Below are positions 1 through 7,599 of a DNA stretch of 13,523 nt, one piece after another. Position 1 is the first letter of the stretch. Every line of letters starts with the position of its first letter. The position numbers and the translations under genes were made by a program. This DNA comes from an uncultured Azospirillum sp. GTDB taxonomy: Bacteria > Pseudomonadota > Alphaproteobacteria > Azospirillales > Azospirillaceae. Where the stretch lies: assembly GCF_946480385.1 (NCBI RefSeq), contig NZ_CAMLJP010000146.1, forward strand, positions 1 through 13,523. Reading direction: 5' to 3'. The notes under the pieces were generated by a model. It had not been told where the DNA came from. It ran no database searches and saw only the letters and a list, made by a program, of their open reading frames with translations.

Positions 1-1
1 C

Positions 2-1063
2 CGCCGCATCGACAACCAGCTGCGCGGCCGTTCCGGCCGCCAGGGCGACCCCGGCACCTCGAAGTTCTTCCTGTCGCTGGAAGACGACCTGATGCGCATC
101 TTCGGGTCGGAGCGGATGGACAGCATGCTCCAGCGCCTCGGCCTGAAGGAGGGCGAGGCGATCATCCATCCCTGGATCAACAAGGCGCTGGAAAAGGCGC
201 AGCAGAAGGTCGAGGCGCATCACTTCGAGGTCCGCAAGAACCTGCTGAAGTTCGACAACGTCATGAACGACCAGCGCAAGGTCGTCTATGAACAGCGCCA
301 CGAGGTGATGGAGAGCGAGGACATCGCGGAGGAAATCCGCGAGATGCGCCACCAGATCATCGCCAACATGGTGTCGGCCGCCATCCCGGCCAACAGCTAC
401 TCCGAGCAGTGGGACATCGACGGCCTGCACGAGGCGGTCAACCGCGTGCTCGGCATGGACCTGCCGGTCCACGAGTGGGCCAAGGAAGAGGGCATCGCCG
501 AGCCGGAGATCGAGGAGCGCGTGCGCGAGGCCGCCGACCGCAAATACGCGGACAAGGAGGAGTCCTACGGCGCCGAGACGATGCGGCATGTGGAAAAGAG
601 CATCCTGCTCCAGATCCTGGACCAGGAATGGAAGGACCACCTCCTCCAGCTCGACCACCTGCGCCAGGGCATCAACCTGCGCGCCTACGCCCAGAAGGAC
701 CCGCTGAACGAGTACAAGCGCGAAGCGTTCGAGCTGTTCGACTCGATGCTGATGGCTCTGCGCGAGCAGGTCACCACCATTCTGATGCATGTCGAAATCC
801 GCATGGCGCCGTCGCAGGAGGAGCTGTTCGCCCGCCAGATGCAGGAGATGCATGAGGGCCGCATGGACCCGGCGCTGGCGATGGCGGCGATGGCCGACGG
901 CGGCGAAGCCCTGCCGGACGGCATGGTCCGCGCCTCGTCGCTGGCCGGCACGCCGGAAGACCAGCCGCTGCCGGCCGAGGTGATGGAGAACACCCCGCGC
1001 AACGCCCCCTGCCCCTGCGGATCGGGCAAGAAGTTCAAGCACTGCCACGGCCGCATGGCGTAA
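2..1063 (+). CDS. secA: SecA preprotein translocase ATPase, C-terminal part (5' end outside window)
   Basis: SecA is the cytoplasmic ATPase that pushes unfolded preproteins through SecYEG. The reading frame is already open at base 2 and gives 353 residues, about the last 40% of a normal SecA of roughly 900 residues. The first residues include [13 protein letters not shown], helicase motif VI of the second nucleotide-binding domain. The long scaffold helix follows (around [20 protein letters not shown]), then the conserved [19 protein letters not shown] and [18 protein letters not shown] segments. The protein ends with a linker and the SEC-C zinc motif [14 protein letters not shown], which binds SecB and phospholipid in known SecA proteins. 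Nothing looks broken. The ATG at 92 is internal, because conserved SecA sequence continues upstream to the window edge. No classical terminator follows, only the palindromic element at 1077-1160. Confidence 0.97.
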   Translation, partial: RRIDNQLRGRSGRQGDPGTSKFFLSLEDDLMRIFGSERMDSMLQRLGLKEGEAIIHPWINKALEKAQQKVEAHHFEVRKNLLKFDNVMNDQRKVVYEQRHEVMESEDIAEEIREMRHQIIANMVSAAIPANSYSEQWDIDGLHEAVNRVLGMDLPVHEWAKEEGIAEPEIEERVREAADRKYADKEESYGAETMRHVEKSILLQILDQEWKDHLLQLDHLRQGINLRAYAQKDPLNEYKREAFELFDSMLMALREQVTTILMHVEIRMAPSQEELFARQMQEMHEGRMDPALAMAAMADGGEALPDGMVRASSLAGTPEDQPLPAEVMENTPRNAPCPCGSGKKFKHCHGRMA

Positions 1064-1076
1064 GGGTCGGAGTTAT

Positions 1077-1160
1077 CCCCTCTCCCCCGCTCACGCGCAA
1101 ACTTCGTTTGCGCTGACGCGACAGGCGGATCGAAGATCCGCCGAAAGCGGGGAGAGGGGG
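1077..1160. repeat. Cloverleaf-like palindromic intergenic element (REP/BIME type)
   Basis: This intergenic element is built from three nested inverted repeats. The outer arms are a CCCCTCTCCCCCGCT-type arm at 1077-1091 and AGCGGGGAGAGGGGG at 1146-1160, complementary with a single one-base bulge. Inside sit two perfect 8-bp hairpins. One is GCGCAAAC-TTC-GTTTGCGC (1095-1113). The other is GGCGGATC-GAA-GATCCGCC (1124-1142). In RNA or single-stranded DNA the whole would fold as a three-stem junction. CCCTCTCCC/GGGAGAGGG outer arms are typical of dispersed intergenic repeats in GC-rich proteobacteria, from general knowledge. Only one copy is visible here, so 'repeat' is inferred from form. It could protect or attenuate the 3' end of secA mRNA. 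It lacks a U tract and so is not a standard intrinsic terminator. Confidence 0.65.
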
Positions 1161-1223
1161 CTTTATGAAACCAACCCCTCCCAACCCCGTTTCCCTTCCA
1201 CGACCACGGAAAAACGGGACGCC

Positions 1224-1691
1224 ATGTTCGAAGAATTCAAGAAATTCATCAGCCGCGGCAATGTCGTGGAGCTGGCCGTCGGCATCATCATCGGTGCCGC
1301 CTTCACCGGGATCGTCAATTCCCTGGTCAAGGACATCCTGATGCCGCCGATCGGCTGGATCATGGGCGGTATCGATTTTTCGAACTACTTCATCAGCCTG
1401 TCGGGCGGCCATTACGACTCGCTCCAGGCCGCCGAGAAGGCGGGGGCGGCCACCATCAATTACGGCCGCTTCATCAACAGCTGCATCAACTTCCTGATCG
1501 TGTCGGGCGCCCTGTTCATGATCGTCCGGCAGGTCAACCGCCTGCATGTCCTGCACAAGGAAGCGCCGAAGGCCCCGCCCCGGCAGGAGCAGCTGCTGGA
1601 GGAAATCCGCGACGCCCTCCGCGCCCAGGCCAACGGTCAGGCCGGCAACCAGACCGCCGCCCGGCCGCCATCCGCCGACCGTACCCCCTGA
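1224..1691 (+). CDS. mscL: Large-conductance mechanosensitive channel MscL
   Basis: MscL is a homopentameric inner-membrane channel that opens under membrane tension and releases solutes during hypo-osmotic shock. The 155-residue product begins [20 protein letters not shown], the amphipathic N-terminal helix and start of TM1 seen across the family. TM1 spans about residues 14-44 with small-residue packing ([12 protein letters not shown]) and the conserved DILMPPIG end. A periplasmic loop follows to about residue 78. TM2 covers about 79-102 ([20 protein letters not shown]). A charged C-terminal helix (about 119-134, [14 protein letters not shown]) would form the cytoplasmic bundle. The protein is somewhat longer than the 136-residue E. 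coli channel because of a Gln/Ala/Pro-rich tail of about 20 residues. The start is fixed by the conserved N-terminus. The upstream ribosome site (GGGA near 1215) is weak. Confidence 0.97.
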   Translation: MFEEFKKFISRGNVVELAVGIIIGAAFTGIVNSLVKDILMPPIGWIMGGIDFSNYFISLSGGHYDSLQAAEKAGAATINYGRFINSCINFLIVSGALFMIVRQVNRLHVLHKEAPKAPPRQEQLLEEIRDALRAQANGQAGNQTAARPPSADRTP

Positions 1692-1918
1692 TCCTGCCGC
1701 CGGCCCAGACGCGATTTCGCCCGCTGCGGGAGCTTGTCACAAGGGGTGGAGAACCCCCCGTTGCCGCAGCGCGTCGAACGGGTTACCCTCTTGGATAAGC
1801 TGGCGATGGCGGTGCGATGGCGAAGGCCCCGCACCCCTGCGCTGTCCATGACCTCGGCAAGGGCCATGTCCATGTCCGCCACGCGCTGTCCGCCGACCGT
1901 CCCCGCCGGTGCGCCGCC

Positions 1919-4564
1919 ATGATCCGCTCCGCGGCGCGCCGGGCCGTCCTGCGGTTGCTTGCCGTTCTTCTGCTGTCCCTCCTGGCCGGCGGTCCGGCGG
2001 CGGCGATCAGCTCGCCGGCACCGGCTGCGGCACCTCAGGACACCGGCCCGCGCCCGGCGGAAATCCGGGTGACGCTGGACGATAATTACCCGCCCTACAG
2101 CTTCCGCACCCCCGACGGCGCCCATGTCGGCATCGTGAAGGACATGTGGACGCTATGGTCGCAGAAGACCGGCATCCCGGTCCGCATGCTTCCGCTCGAT
2201 TGGGGCCTCGCCCGCAAGACGATGGACAGCGGCGGCGCCGACGTCATCGAGACGATCTTCCGCAACGACGCCCGCGACCTGATCTACGACTTCTCCAAGC
2301 CCTATGCCCGCGTCGACGTGCCGATCTGGTTCAGCGCCGACCTCAGCGGCATCACCGGTGTGGAGTCGCTGCGCGCCTTCACGGTCGGGGTGAAGGACGG
2401 CGATTTCTGCATCGAATGGCTGACCGACCAGGGCATCACCGCCTTTCAGCGCTATCCCGGCTTCGAGGCGATGGTGGACGCCGCCGCAAAGCAGGAAACC
2501 CGCGTCTTCTGCATGGACGACCCCTCCGCCCGCTATTACATGACCAAGCGCGGCGTGCAGGGACGCTTCCGCTACACCGATCCGCTCTATACCGGCGAAC
2601 TGCACTGGGCGGTGCGCAAGGGCGACACGGCGCTGTTCCGCCTGATCGCCGACGGCTTCGCCCGCATCACCCCGGAGGAGCGCAAGGCGGTCGAGGAACG
2701 CTGGCTCGGCCGCAGCCTGACCGGCCTCGTCAGCCCCCAGATGATGGACCTGCTGCTCAAGCTGCTGGCCGGACTGGCGGTGCTGGGCTTCGGCGCGCTG
2801 GTGTGGGTGCTGCTGCTGCGCCGGCAGGTGGAAAGCAAGACCGAAAGCCTGCGCGCCGCGGTCGCGGCCCTGACCGCCAGCGAGGAGCGCGTCCGCACCA
2901 TCTTCGACAGCGTCACCGACGCCATCTTCATCCACGACCTCGACAGCGGCGCCATCCTGGAGGTCAACCGCCGGATGCGGGAGATGTACCGGGTCGGCAA
3001 TATGTCGCTGTCGGACCTCACCGTCGCGATGATCAGCTCCGGCGTGCCGCCCTACACCCGGCACGACGCGGCGGCCCGCATCCGCAAGGCGGCCGACGGT
3101 GAACCGCAGCTGTTCGAATGGCACGCCCGCCGGCTCGACGGCGCGCTGTTCTGGGTGGAGGTCAGCATGCGGCGCGCCGTCATCGACGGCAACGACCGCC
3201 GGCTGCTGGTCCTCGTCCGCGACATCACCGAACGCAAGGCGGCACAGGAGCGGATGGAGTATCTGTCGCGCCACGACGCGCTGACCCTGCTGCCCAACCG
3301 CGTCCTGGTGCAGGACCGCACCGAACAGGCGCTGGCCCGGTCGGAACGCAACGGCCGGCTGGTGGCGCTGGTCGCCTGCGGCCTCGACCGCTTCAAGACG
3401 GTGAACGACAGCCTCGGCCACGCCGTCGGCGACGCCCTGCTGCGCGCGGTGGCGGAGCGTCTGAAGGCGGCGGTGCGCGACACCGACACGGTCAGCCGCG
3501 GCGGCGGCGACGAGTTCATCCTGCTGCTGTCCGGACAGCCCGACATCGACGCGGTGGTGGAGGCCGTCGCCAACCTGCACGAGGCGATAGCCGAACCCTT
3601 CCAGGTCGGCGGCCATGAGCTGACTGTCACCCTGTCCTCCGGCGTGGCGCTGGCCCCGGCCGACGGCAAGGACTTCGCCACCCTGCTGAAGAACGCCGAC
3701 ACCGCGCTCCACCATGCCAAGGCGGCCGGCCGCGACACCCACCGCTTCTATGCCGAGGCGATGAACGCGGAGGCGGTGGCCCACCTGTCCACCCGCAGCG
3801 GCCTGCGCCGCGCGCTCGACCGCGGGGAGTTCCTGATCCATTACCAGCCGCAGGTCAGCCTGGAGAGCGGCGCCGTCACCGGTGCGGAGGCGCTCGTGCG
3901 CTGGAACCACCCCGACAAGGGCATGGTCCCGCCCGGCGCCTTCATCCCGATCGCCGAGGACAGCGGCCTGATCGTGCCGATCGGCGCCTGGGTCCTGACG
4001 GAGGCCTGCCGGCAGGCGGCGCACTGGCGCGCTCAAGGGCTGTCGCTGTCGGTGGCGGTCAACCTGTCGGCCTTGCAGCTTCAGCGTAGCGACCTCGTCG
4101 CCACGGTGACGCGGGCCTTGGCCGACAGCGGGCTCGACCCGCTGCTGCTGGAGCTGGAGCTGACCGAATCGATGCTGATCCAGAACACCGATCTGGTGAT
4201 GGACAACCTGCGCCGCATCAAGGCGATGGGCGTGCAGGTGTCGATCGACGATTTCGGCACCGGCTATTCCAACCTGTCCTACATCGGCCGTCTGGCGGTG
4301 GACAAGCTGAAGATCGACCGCAGCTTCGTCGCCGATCTCACCAGCAACCACGACAGCGCCAAGATCACCGCCGCCGTCATCCAGATGGCCCACAGCCTAA
4401 ACCTGACCGCCGTGGCCGAAGGCGTGGAGGACGCCGGGACGCTGGAGGCCCTGCGCGCCCTGCGCTGCGACATCGCCCAGGGCTATTATCTGGGCCGCCC
4501 CGGCCCCGCCGAGGCGGTCGAACGCGCCGCCCGGCAGGTGAACCCGTTCAAAGTGGGGGTTTAG
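1919..4564 (+). CDS. Membrane c-di-GMP protein: periplasmic SBP sensor - TM - PAS - GGDEF - EAL
   Basis: A predicted sensor that converts a periplasmic small-molecule signal into c-di-GMP turnover. With the start at 1919 it has 881 residues. In order: signal peptide (about 1-30, hydrophobic LLAVLLLSLLAGG); SBP_bac_3-like solute-binding domain (about 47-270, with Cys164 and Cys198 as a possible disulfide); one membrane helix (about 277-300); PAS (about 324-437); GGDEF (about 450-615); EAL (about 635-875). The GGDEF signature is intact (529-533) and RxxD (520-523) sits five residues before it. The first metal Asp of the usual D-L/I-D-x-F-K motif is Gly488 (GLDRFK), so cyclase activity is doubtful. 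The EAL domain keeps EAL (657-659), VNLS, ELTES, DDFGTGYS, LKIDRSF, AEGVE and QGYY, so phosphodiesterase activity is expected. The start at 1919 is chosen because the signal peptide begins there; an in-frame ATG at 1817 would add 34 unconserved-looking residues. Neither start has a good ribosome site. The ligand is unknown. Confidence 0.93.
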   Translation: MIRSAARRAVLRLLAVLLLSLLAGGPAAAISSPAPAAAPQDTGPRPAEIRVTLDDNYPPYSFRTPDGAHVGIVKDMWTLWSQKTGIPVRMLPLDWGLARKTMDSGGADVIETIFRNDARDLIYDFSKPYARVDVPIWFSADLSGITGVESLRAFTVGVKDGDFCIEWLTDQGITAFQRYPGFEAMVDAAAKQETRVFCMDDPSARYYMTKRGVQGRFRYTDPLYTGELHWAVRKGDTALFRLIADGFARITPEERKAVEERWLGRSLTGLVSPQMMDLLLKLLAGLAVLGFGALVWVLLLRRQVESKTESLRAAVAALTASEERVRTIFDSVTDAIFIHDLDSGAILEVNRRMREMYRVGNMSLSDLTVAMISSGVPPYTRHDAAARIRKAADGEPQLFEWHARRLDGALFWVEVSMRRAVIDGNDRRLLVLVRDITERKAAQERMEYLSRHDALTLLPNRVLVQDRTEQALARSERNGRLVALVACGLDRFKTVNDSLGHAVGDALLRAVAERLKAAVRDTDTVSRGGGDEFILLLSGQPDIDAVVEAVANLHEAIAEPFQVGGHELTVTLSSGVALAPADGKDFATLLKNADTALHHAKAAGRDTHRFYAEAMNAEAVAHLSTRSGLRRALDRGEFLIHYQPQVSLESGAVTGAEALVRWNHPDKGMVPPGAFIPIAEDSGLIVPIGAWVLTEACRQAAHWRAQGLSLSVAVNLSALQLQRSDLVATVTRALADSGLDPLLLELELTESMLIQNTDLVMDNLRRIKAMGVQVSIDDFGTGYSNLSYIGRLAVDKLKIDRSFVADLTSNHDSAKITAAVIQMAHSLNLTAVAEGVEDAGTLEALRALRCDIAQGYYLGRPGPAEAVERAARQVNPFKVGV

Positions 4565-4573
4565 GCCGTCCCC

Positions 4574-5071
4574 TCACATCCCCTTCGTCAGCGCGACCAT
4601 CTGATCGAGCGCGGCGCTCCAACCGTGATGGAAGCCCATCTCCTCGTGCTGCGTCTTCGCCGCCTCGTCCTTGTGCAGTGCGACGGCGGTATAGAGCGTT
4701 CCGTCCGCCGTCGGTTCGAAGGTGACGGATGCGGTGAGGAAGCTGTTGCCGGTGGGCCGGTAGCCCGGTCCGAGGGCGGAGGTGAAGACCAGCAGTTTCT
4801 CGGGCTCGACCGTGAGATAGCAGCCGATATTGTCGTTCCTCTCGCCGTTCGGCCCTTCCATGACCGTACGGAACAGACCGCCGGGCTTCAGGTCGATCTC
4901 GCAGGCGGTGGTCCGCCAGGGCGCCGGCGCGAACCACTTCATCAGCAGTTCGGGCTCGGTCCAGGCCCGCCAGAGGAGCCGCGGCGGAACCGGCACTTCG
5001 CGCTTCAGTTCAAGGTCGAGCCGCGGATCGAAGACGGCGGCGGTCGCATTGGTCGCGGTCGCAACGGTCAT
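4574..5071 (-). CDS. SRPBCC / AHSA1-domain protein
   Basis: A 165-residue single-domain protein of the START/Bet v1-like (SRPBCC) superfamily, in the activator-of-Hsp90-ATPase-homologue branch. The family forms a helix-grip pocket for hydrophobic ligands. Family hallmarks are visible: the REVPVPPRLLWRAWTEPELL segment with the W-x-x-W/F region, KWFAPAPW, DLKPGGLFRTVMEGP, then ASVTFEP and the C-terminal helix GFHHGWSAALDQMVAL. The start at 5071 is chosen because its ATG overlaps the arsR stop as ATGA (5068-5071) and has GGAGGAAGGGAC upstream. An in-frame ATG at 5140 lies inside arsR and is less likely. The ArsR-SRPBCC pair is a recurrent bacterial arrangement and points to co-translation and shared regulation. 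The ligand and physiological role are not readable from the sequence. Confidence 0.9.
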   Translation of the reverse strand: MTVATATNATAAVFDPRLDLELKREVPVPPRLLWRAWTEPELLMKWFAPAPWRTTACEIDLKPGGLFRTVMEGPNGERNDNIGCYLTVEPEKLLVFTSALGPGYRPTGNSFLTASVTFEPTADGTLYTAVALHKDEAAKTQHEEMGFHHGWSAALDQMVALTKGM

Positions 5072-5406
5072 AGTGTCCCTTCCTCCCGTTTGTTCAGGTC
5101 CAGCACCAGGCTGTCCAGTTGATCGAGCCGCTTCGTCCACAGGCTCCGCTGGGCTTCCAGCCAGCTTTCCGCGGCCGCCAGCGCCTCCGGCTTCAGCGTG
5201 CAGGTGCGCACCCGCCCCTGTTTCCGGGTTTCGACCAGCCCGCTGTCCTCCAGCATCTTCAGATGCTGCAGGAAGCTGGGCAGAGCCATGCCGAAGGGTT
5301 TCGCAAGGTCGCCGACCGATGCCGGACCGCGCCCCAGCGCCTGGATCACCGCCCGGCGCGTGGGGTCCGCCAGCGCACGGAACGTCCTGTCGAGTGCTGC
5401 ATCCAT
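5068..5406 (-). CDS. ArsR-family winged-helix transcriptional repressor
   Basis: A 112-residue dimeric winged-helix regulator, predicted to bind DNA and repress its own operon. The family start LADPTRRAVIQAL is followed by the helix-turn-helix (SVGDLAKPFGMALPSFLQHL as helices 3-4) and the wing (ETRKQGRVRTCTLKPEAL). The metal-sensing CxC motif of ArsR/SmtB metal sensors is absent, with a lone Cys in the wing. The inducer is therefore probably not a metal, or sensing lies elsewhere. The C-terminal helix WLEAQRSLWTKRLDQLDSLV is typical of the subfamily paired with SRPBCC proteins. Its stop overlaps the SRPBCC start by four bases. The predicted promoter (5413-5441) would place transcription initiation at or next to the ATG, so the mRNA may be leaderless; no clear ribosome site precedes it. 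A palindrome overlaps the -35 box. Confidence 0.93.
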   Translation of the reverse strand: MDAALDRTFRALADPTRRAVIQALGRGPASVGDLAKPFGMALPSFLQHLKMLEDSGLVETRKQGRVRTCTLKPEALAAAESWLEAQRSLWTKRLDQLDSLVLDLNKREEGTL

Positions 5407-5412
5407 GACGGC

Positions 5413-5441
5413 ACCCTAGCGGGAGAAAATACTTAGGTCAA
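5413..5441 (-). promoter_or_regulatory. Predicted sigma70-type promoter of arsR
   Basis: Reading the minus strand there is TTGACC (5441-5436), a 17-base spacer and TAGGGT (5418-5413). This is a near-ideal -35 with a recognisable -10. Seven bases after the -10 box lies the A of the arsR ATG, so initiation would give a leaderless or nearly leaderless message. The same TTGAC-N17-TAGGGT architecture occurs before lysK, which makes both more credible. Confidence 0.6.
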
Positions 5442-5448
5442 TGCCTAA
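5433..5448. promoter_or_regulatory. Palindromic candidate ArsR operator overlapping the -35 box
   Basis: A perfect inverted repeat TTAGG-N6-CCTAA (TTAGGTCAATGCCTAA on the plus strand) lies 27 bases upstream of the arsR start. One matching base pair flanks it beyond a single mismatch on each side. It covers the predicted -35 hexamer (5436-5441), so a dimer bound here would block RNA polymerase. The size and symmetry suit a winged-helix dimer. It lies in the 51-base gap between the SMR stop and arsR. Assignment to this ArsR is inferred from position only. Confidence 0.6.
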
Positions 5449-5457
5449 CTATCGAGG

Positions 5458-5781
5458 TCACGCTGTCCCGCTCGCCATGTGCAGGCTGATGACCCCGGCG
5501 ACGATCAGGAGGACCCCGACCACCTTCATCACCGTCAGCGATTCGCCGAACACCAGCACGCCGATGGCGGCGATGGCCGCGGTGCCGGTCGCCGACCAGA
5601 TGGCATAGGCGATGCCGACCTCCATGGTGCGCAGCGCCTTGGCGAGCAGCAGGAAGGCGACGCCATAACAGACGACCACCGCCGCCGCCGGCCCCAGCCG
5701 CGTCATGCCGTCCGACATCTTCATCGCGGAGGTGCCGACCACCTCGAACAGGATCGCCACCACCAGATACAGCCAGCTCAT
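5458..5781 (-). CDS. Small multidrug resistance (SMR) family transporter, EmrE/Qac-like
   Basis: A 107-residue, four-helix inner-membrane protein of the SMR family, whose dual-topology dimers exchange protons for cationic compounds. TM1 (about 3-21) carries the essential glutamate at residue 13, matching EmrE Glu14 (ILFEVVGTSAMKMSDG). TM2 is about 30-50. TM3 is about 57-78 with GIAYAIWSATG, close to the EmrE AYAIWSGVG motif and including its conserved Trp. TM4 is about 84-103. The motif favours the multidrug subtype over the guanidinium-exporter (Gdx/SugE) subtype, although one Gly is Ala here. The start at 5781 gives the normal family length; an upstream in-frame ATG (5892) would add 37 Arg-rich residues. 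It is 51 bases upstream of arsR on the same strand, so some read-through is plausible. The substrate is unproven. Confidence 0.93.
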   Translation of the reverse strand: MSWLYLVVAILFEVVGTSAMKMSDGMTRLGPAAAVVVCYGVAFLLLAKALRTMEVGIAYAIWSATGTAAIAAIGVLVFGESLTVMKVVGVLLIVAGVISLHMASGTA

Positions 5782-5882
5782 CGTCTCGACACCCCGACCT
5801 CTCCCGCAAGGCCGATCCCGCGGGCGGCGCAGGATGGACCGGGCGAAAGGGCGCCGCAAGAGTCCCCTCGCATGCCCCACGG

Positions 5883-5911
5883 TTGACGCCACGCCCGGCC
5901 GGCCCTAGGGT
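5883..5911 (+). promoter_or_regulatory. Predicted sigma70-type promoter of lysK
   Basis: TTGACG (5883-5888), a 17-base spacer and TAGGGT (5906-5911) form a good housekeeping promoter. Initiation near 5918 would give a leader of about 45 bases before the ATG at 5963. It lies in the divergent gap between the SMR gene and lysK. Confidence 0.6.
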
Positions 5912-5962
5912 CTTTGCCCTCATTCCCAACTTTAATCTATGTGGTTTCGAAAGGGTCCGACG

Positions 5963-7531
5963 ATGACCGGCGAACGGGATCTGGCGTTGCAGGCGAAGGC
6001 ATGGCCGTTCGAGGAGGCGCGCAAACTGGTCGCGCGCTTCGCGAAAGCGCCGCCCGCCAAAGGCTATGTCCTGTTCGAGACCGGCTATGGTCCGTCGGGC
6101 CTGCCGCATCTCGGCACCTTCGGCGAGGTGGCGCGCACCAGCATGGTGCGCCACGCCTTCCAGACCATGAGCGATATTCCGACCAGGCTGTTCTGCTTCT
6201 CGGACGACATGGACGGGCTGCGCAAGGTTCCCGACAACATCCCCAACAAGGAGATGGTGGCGGCCAACCTCGGCAAGCCGCTGACCCAGGTGCCCGATCC
6301 CTTCGGCACCCATGACAGCTTCGGCGCCCACAACAACGCCCGGCTGCGCGCCTTCCTCGACAGCTTCGGCTTCGAGTACGAGTTCCAGTCCTCCACCGAC
6401 TGGTACAAGTCCGGCCGCTTCGACGAGGCGCTGCTCGGCATCCTGCGCCATTACGACGAGGTGATGGCGGTGATGCTGCCCACCCTCGGCGCCGAGCGTC
6501 AGGCGACCTACAGCCCTTTCCTGCCGGTCTCCCCCTCCACCGGGCGGGTGCTGCAGGTTCCGATGCTGGAGCGCAACACCGATGCCGGCACCATTGTCTT
6601 CGAGGATGAGGACGGCAGGAAGGTCGAGCTTCCGGTCACCGGCGGCCATGTGAAGCTGCAGTGGAAGCCCGACTGGGGCATGCGCTGGTTCGGCCTCGGC
6701 GTCGATTACGAGATGTACGGCAAGGACCTGATCCCGTCGGCCGAGTTGGCCGGCAAGATCTGCAAAATCCTCGGCGGCACCCCGCCGGAAGGCTTCAATT
6801 ACGAGCTGTTCCTCGACGACAAGGGCCAGAAGATCTCCAAGTCGAAGGGCAACGGCCTGACGATGGAGGAGTGGCTGGCCTACGCCCCGCAGGAAAGCCT
6901 CGCCCTCTACATGTTCCAGAAGCCGAAGTCGGCCAAGCGCCTGTATTTCGACGTCATCCCGCGCGCTGTCGACGAGTACCTGACCTTCGTCGACAAGGTT
7001 CATGGCGAGGAGCCGGCGAAGAAGCTGGAGAACCCGGCCTGGCACATCCACAACGGCAAGCCGCCGGCGGTGCGCTCCGACGTGTCCTTCAACCTGCTGC
7101 TCAATCTGGCGGGTGCGGCGAATGCCGAGACCAAGGACACCATGTGGGGCTTCATCCGCCGCTACGCGCCCGACGCCACGCCGGAGAACAGCCCCTTCCT
7201 GGACAGCATGGTCGGCTATGCCGTGCGCTACTACCAGGATCAGGTGAAGCCGACCAAGCGGTTCCGCGCCCCCACCGACGCCGAACGCGCCGCCCTGCAG
7301 GATCTGTTGGCCAAGCTGGACAGCCTGCCGGCCGACGCCCGCGCCGACACCATCCAGAACGAGGTGTTCGAGGTCGGCAAGACTCACGGCTTCACCGAGC
7401 TGCGGGCATGGTTCCAGGCGCTGTACGAGGTGCTGCTGGGCCAGACCACCGGCCCGCGGATGGGCTCCTTCATCCAGCTCTACGGCATCGACGAGACCAA
7501 GGCGCTGATCCGCGAAAAGCTGGCGGCCTGA
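5963..7531 (+). CDS. lysK: Lysyl-tRNA synthetase, class I
   Basis: Charges tRNA-Lys with lysine using ATP, in the cytoplasm. This is the class I form, unrelated in fold to the class II LysS of E. coli; it is common in archaea and many alphaproteobacteria. The 522-residue protein has the Rossmann-fold signatures of class I enzymes: a HIGH-equivalent [10 protein letters not shown] (about 43-52) and KMSKS-equivalent KISKSKGN (290-297). The stretch [10 protein letters not shown] and the C-terminal helical anticodon-binding region also fit the family. The start at 5963 is preferred because AAAGGG lies seven bases upstream. An in-frame ATG at 5939 adds eight residues and has no ribosome site. The gene has its own predicted promoter (5883-5911) and terminator (7556-7585), so it is probably monocistronic. 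No truncation or frameshift is seen. Confidence 0.96.
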   Translation: MTGERDLALQAKAWPFEEARKLVARFAKAPPAKGYVLFETGYGPSGLPHLGTFGEVARTSMVRHAFQTMSDIPTRLFCFSDDMDGLRKVPDNIPNKEMVAANLGKPLTQVPDPFGTHDSFGAHNNARLRAFLDSFGFEYEFQSSTDWYKSGRFDEALLGILRHYDEVMAVMLPTLGAERQATYSPFLPVSPSTGRVLQVPMLERNTDAGTIVFEDEDGRKVELPVTGGHVKLQWKPDWGMRWFGLGVDYEMYGKDLIPSAELAGKICKILGGTPPEGFNYELFLDDKGQKISKSKGNGLTMEEWLAYAPQESLALYMFQKPKSAKRLYFDVIPRAVDEYLTFVDKVHGEEPAKKLENPAWHIHNGKPPAVRSDVSFNLLLNLAGAANAETKDTMWGFIRRYAPDATPENSPFLDSMVGYAVRYYQDQVKPTKRFRAPTDAERAALQDLLAKLDSLPADARADTIQNEVFEVGKTHGFTELRAWFQALYEVLLGQTTGPRMGSFIQLYGIDETKALIREKLAA

Positions 7532-7555
7532 CGCCCGCCGGTTTCCAGGTGACTG

Positions 7556-7585
7556 AAGGGAGGCGTCGAAAGGCGCCTCCCTTTT
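7556..7585 (+). terminator. Rho-independent terminator after lysK
   Basis: A perfect 10-bp stem AAGGGAGGCG / CGCCTCCCTT (7556-7565 and 7574-7583) with an 8-base loop, ending in a short T tract (7582-7585). It starts 25 bases after the lysK stop and fits a terminator for that gene. Confidence 0.85.
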
Positions 7586-7599
7586 CGTTTCCGAACTGA

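Noticed and set aside
1733..1743. Short palindrome CTTGTCACAAG upstream of the c-di-GMP gene, sharing TGTCACAAG with 8948-8956
   Set aside because: Shared 9-mers are expected by chance many times in a window this size, and the palindrome arms are only five bases.
1741..1756. GGGGT-GGAGA-ACCCC hairpin after mscL as a terminator
   Set aside because: It is only five base pairs with no U tract; it is too weak to call.
1734..1922. A 62-codon plus-strand frame from a TTG, ending as ATGA over the start of the c-di-GMP gene
   Set aside because: It has a rare start codon, no ribosome site and a composition typical of shadow translation. Unlike the 9004 leader ORF there is no Shine-Dalgarno support.
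2153..4393. A 746-codon open frame on the minus strand opposite the GGDEF/EAL gene
   Set aside because: Its translation is low-complexity (His/Gln/Ala/Gly/Asp-rich) with no family resemblance, as expected from the complement of a GC-rich gene with strong third-position bias. The plus strand has clear domains.
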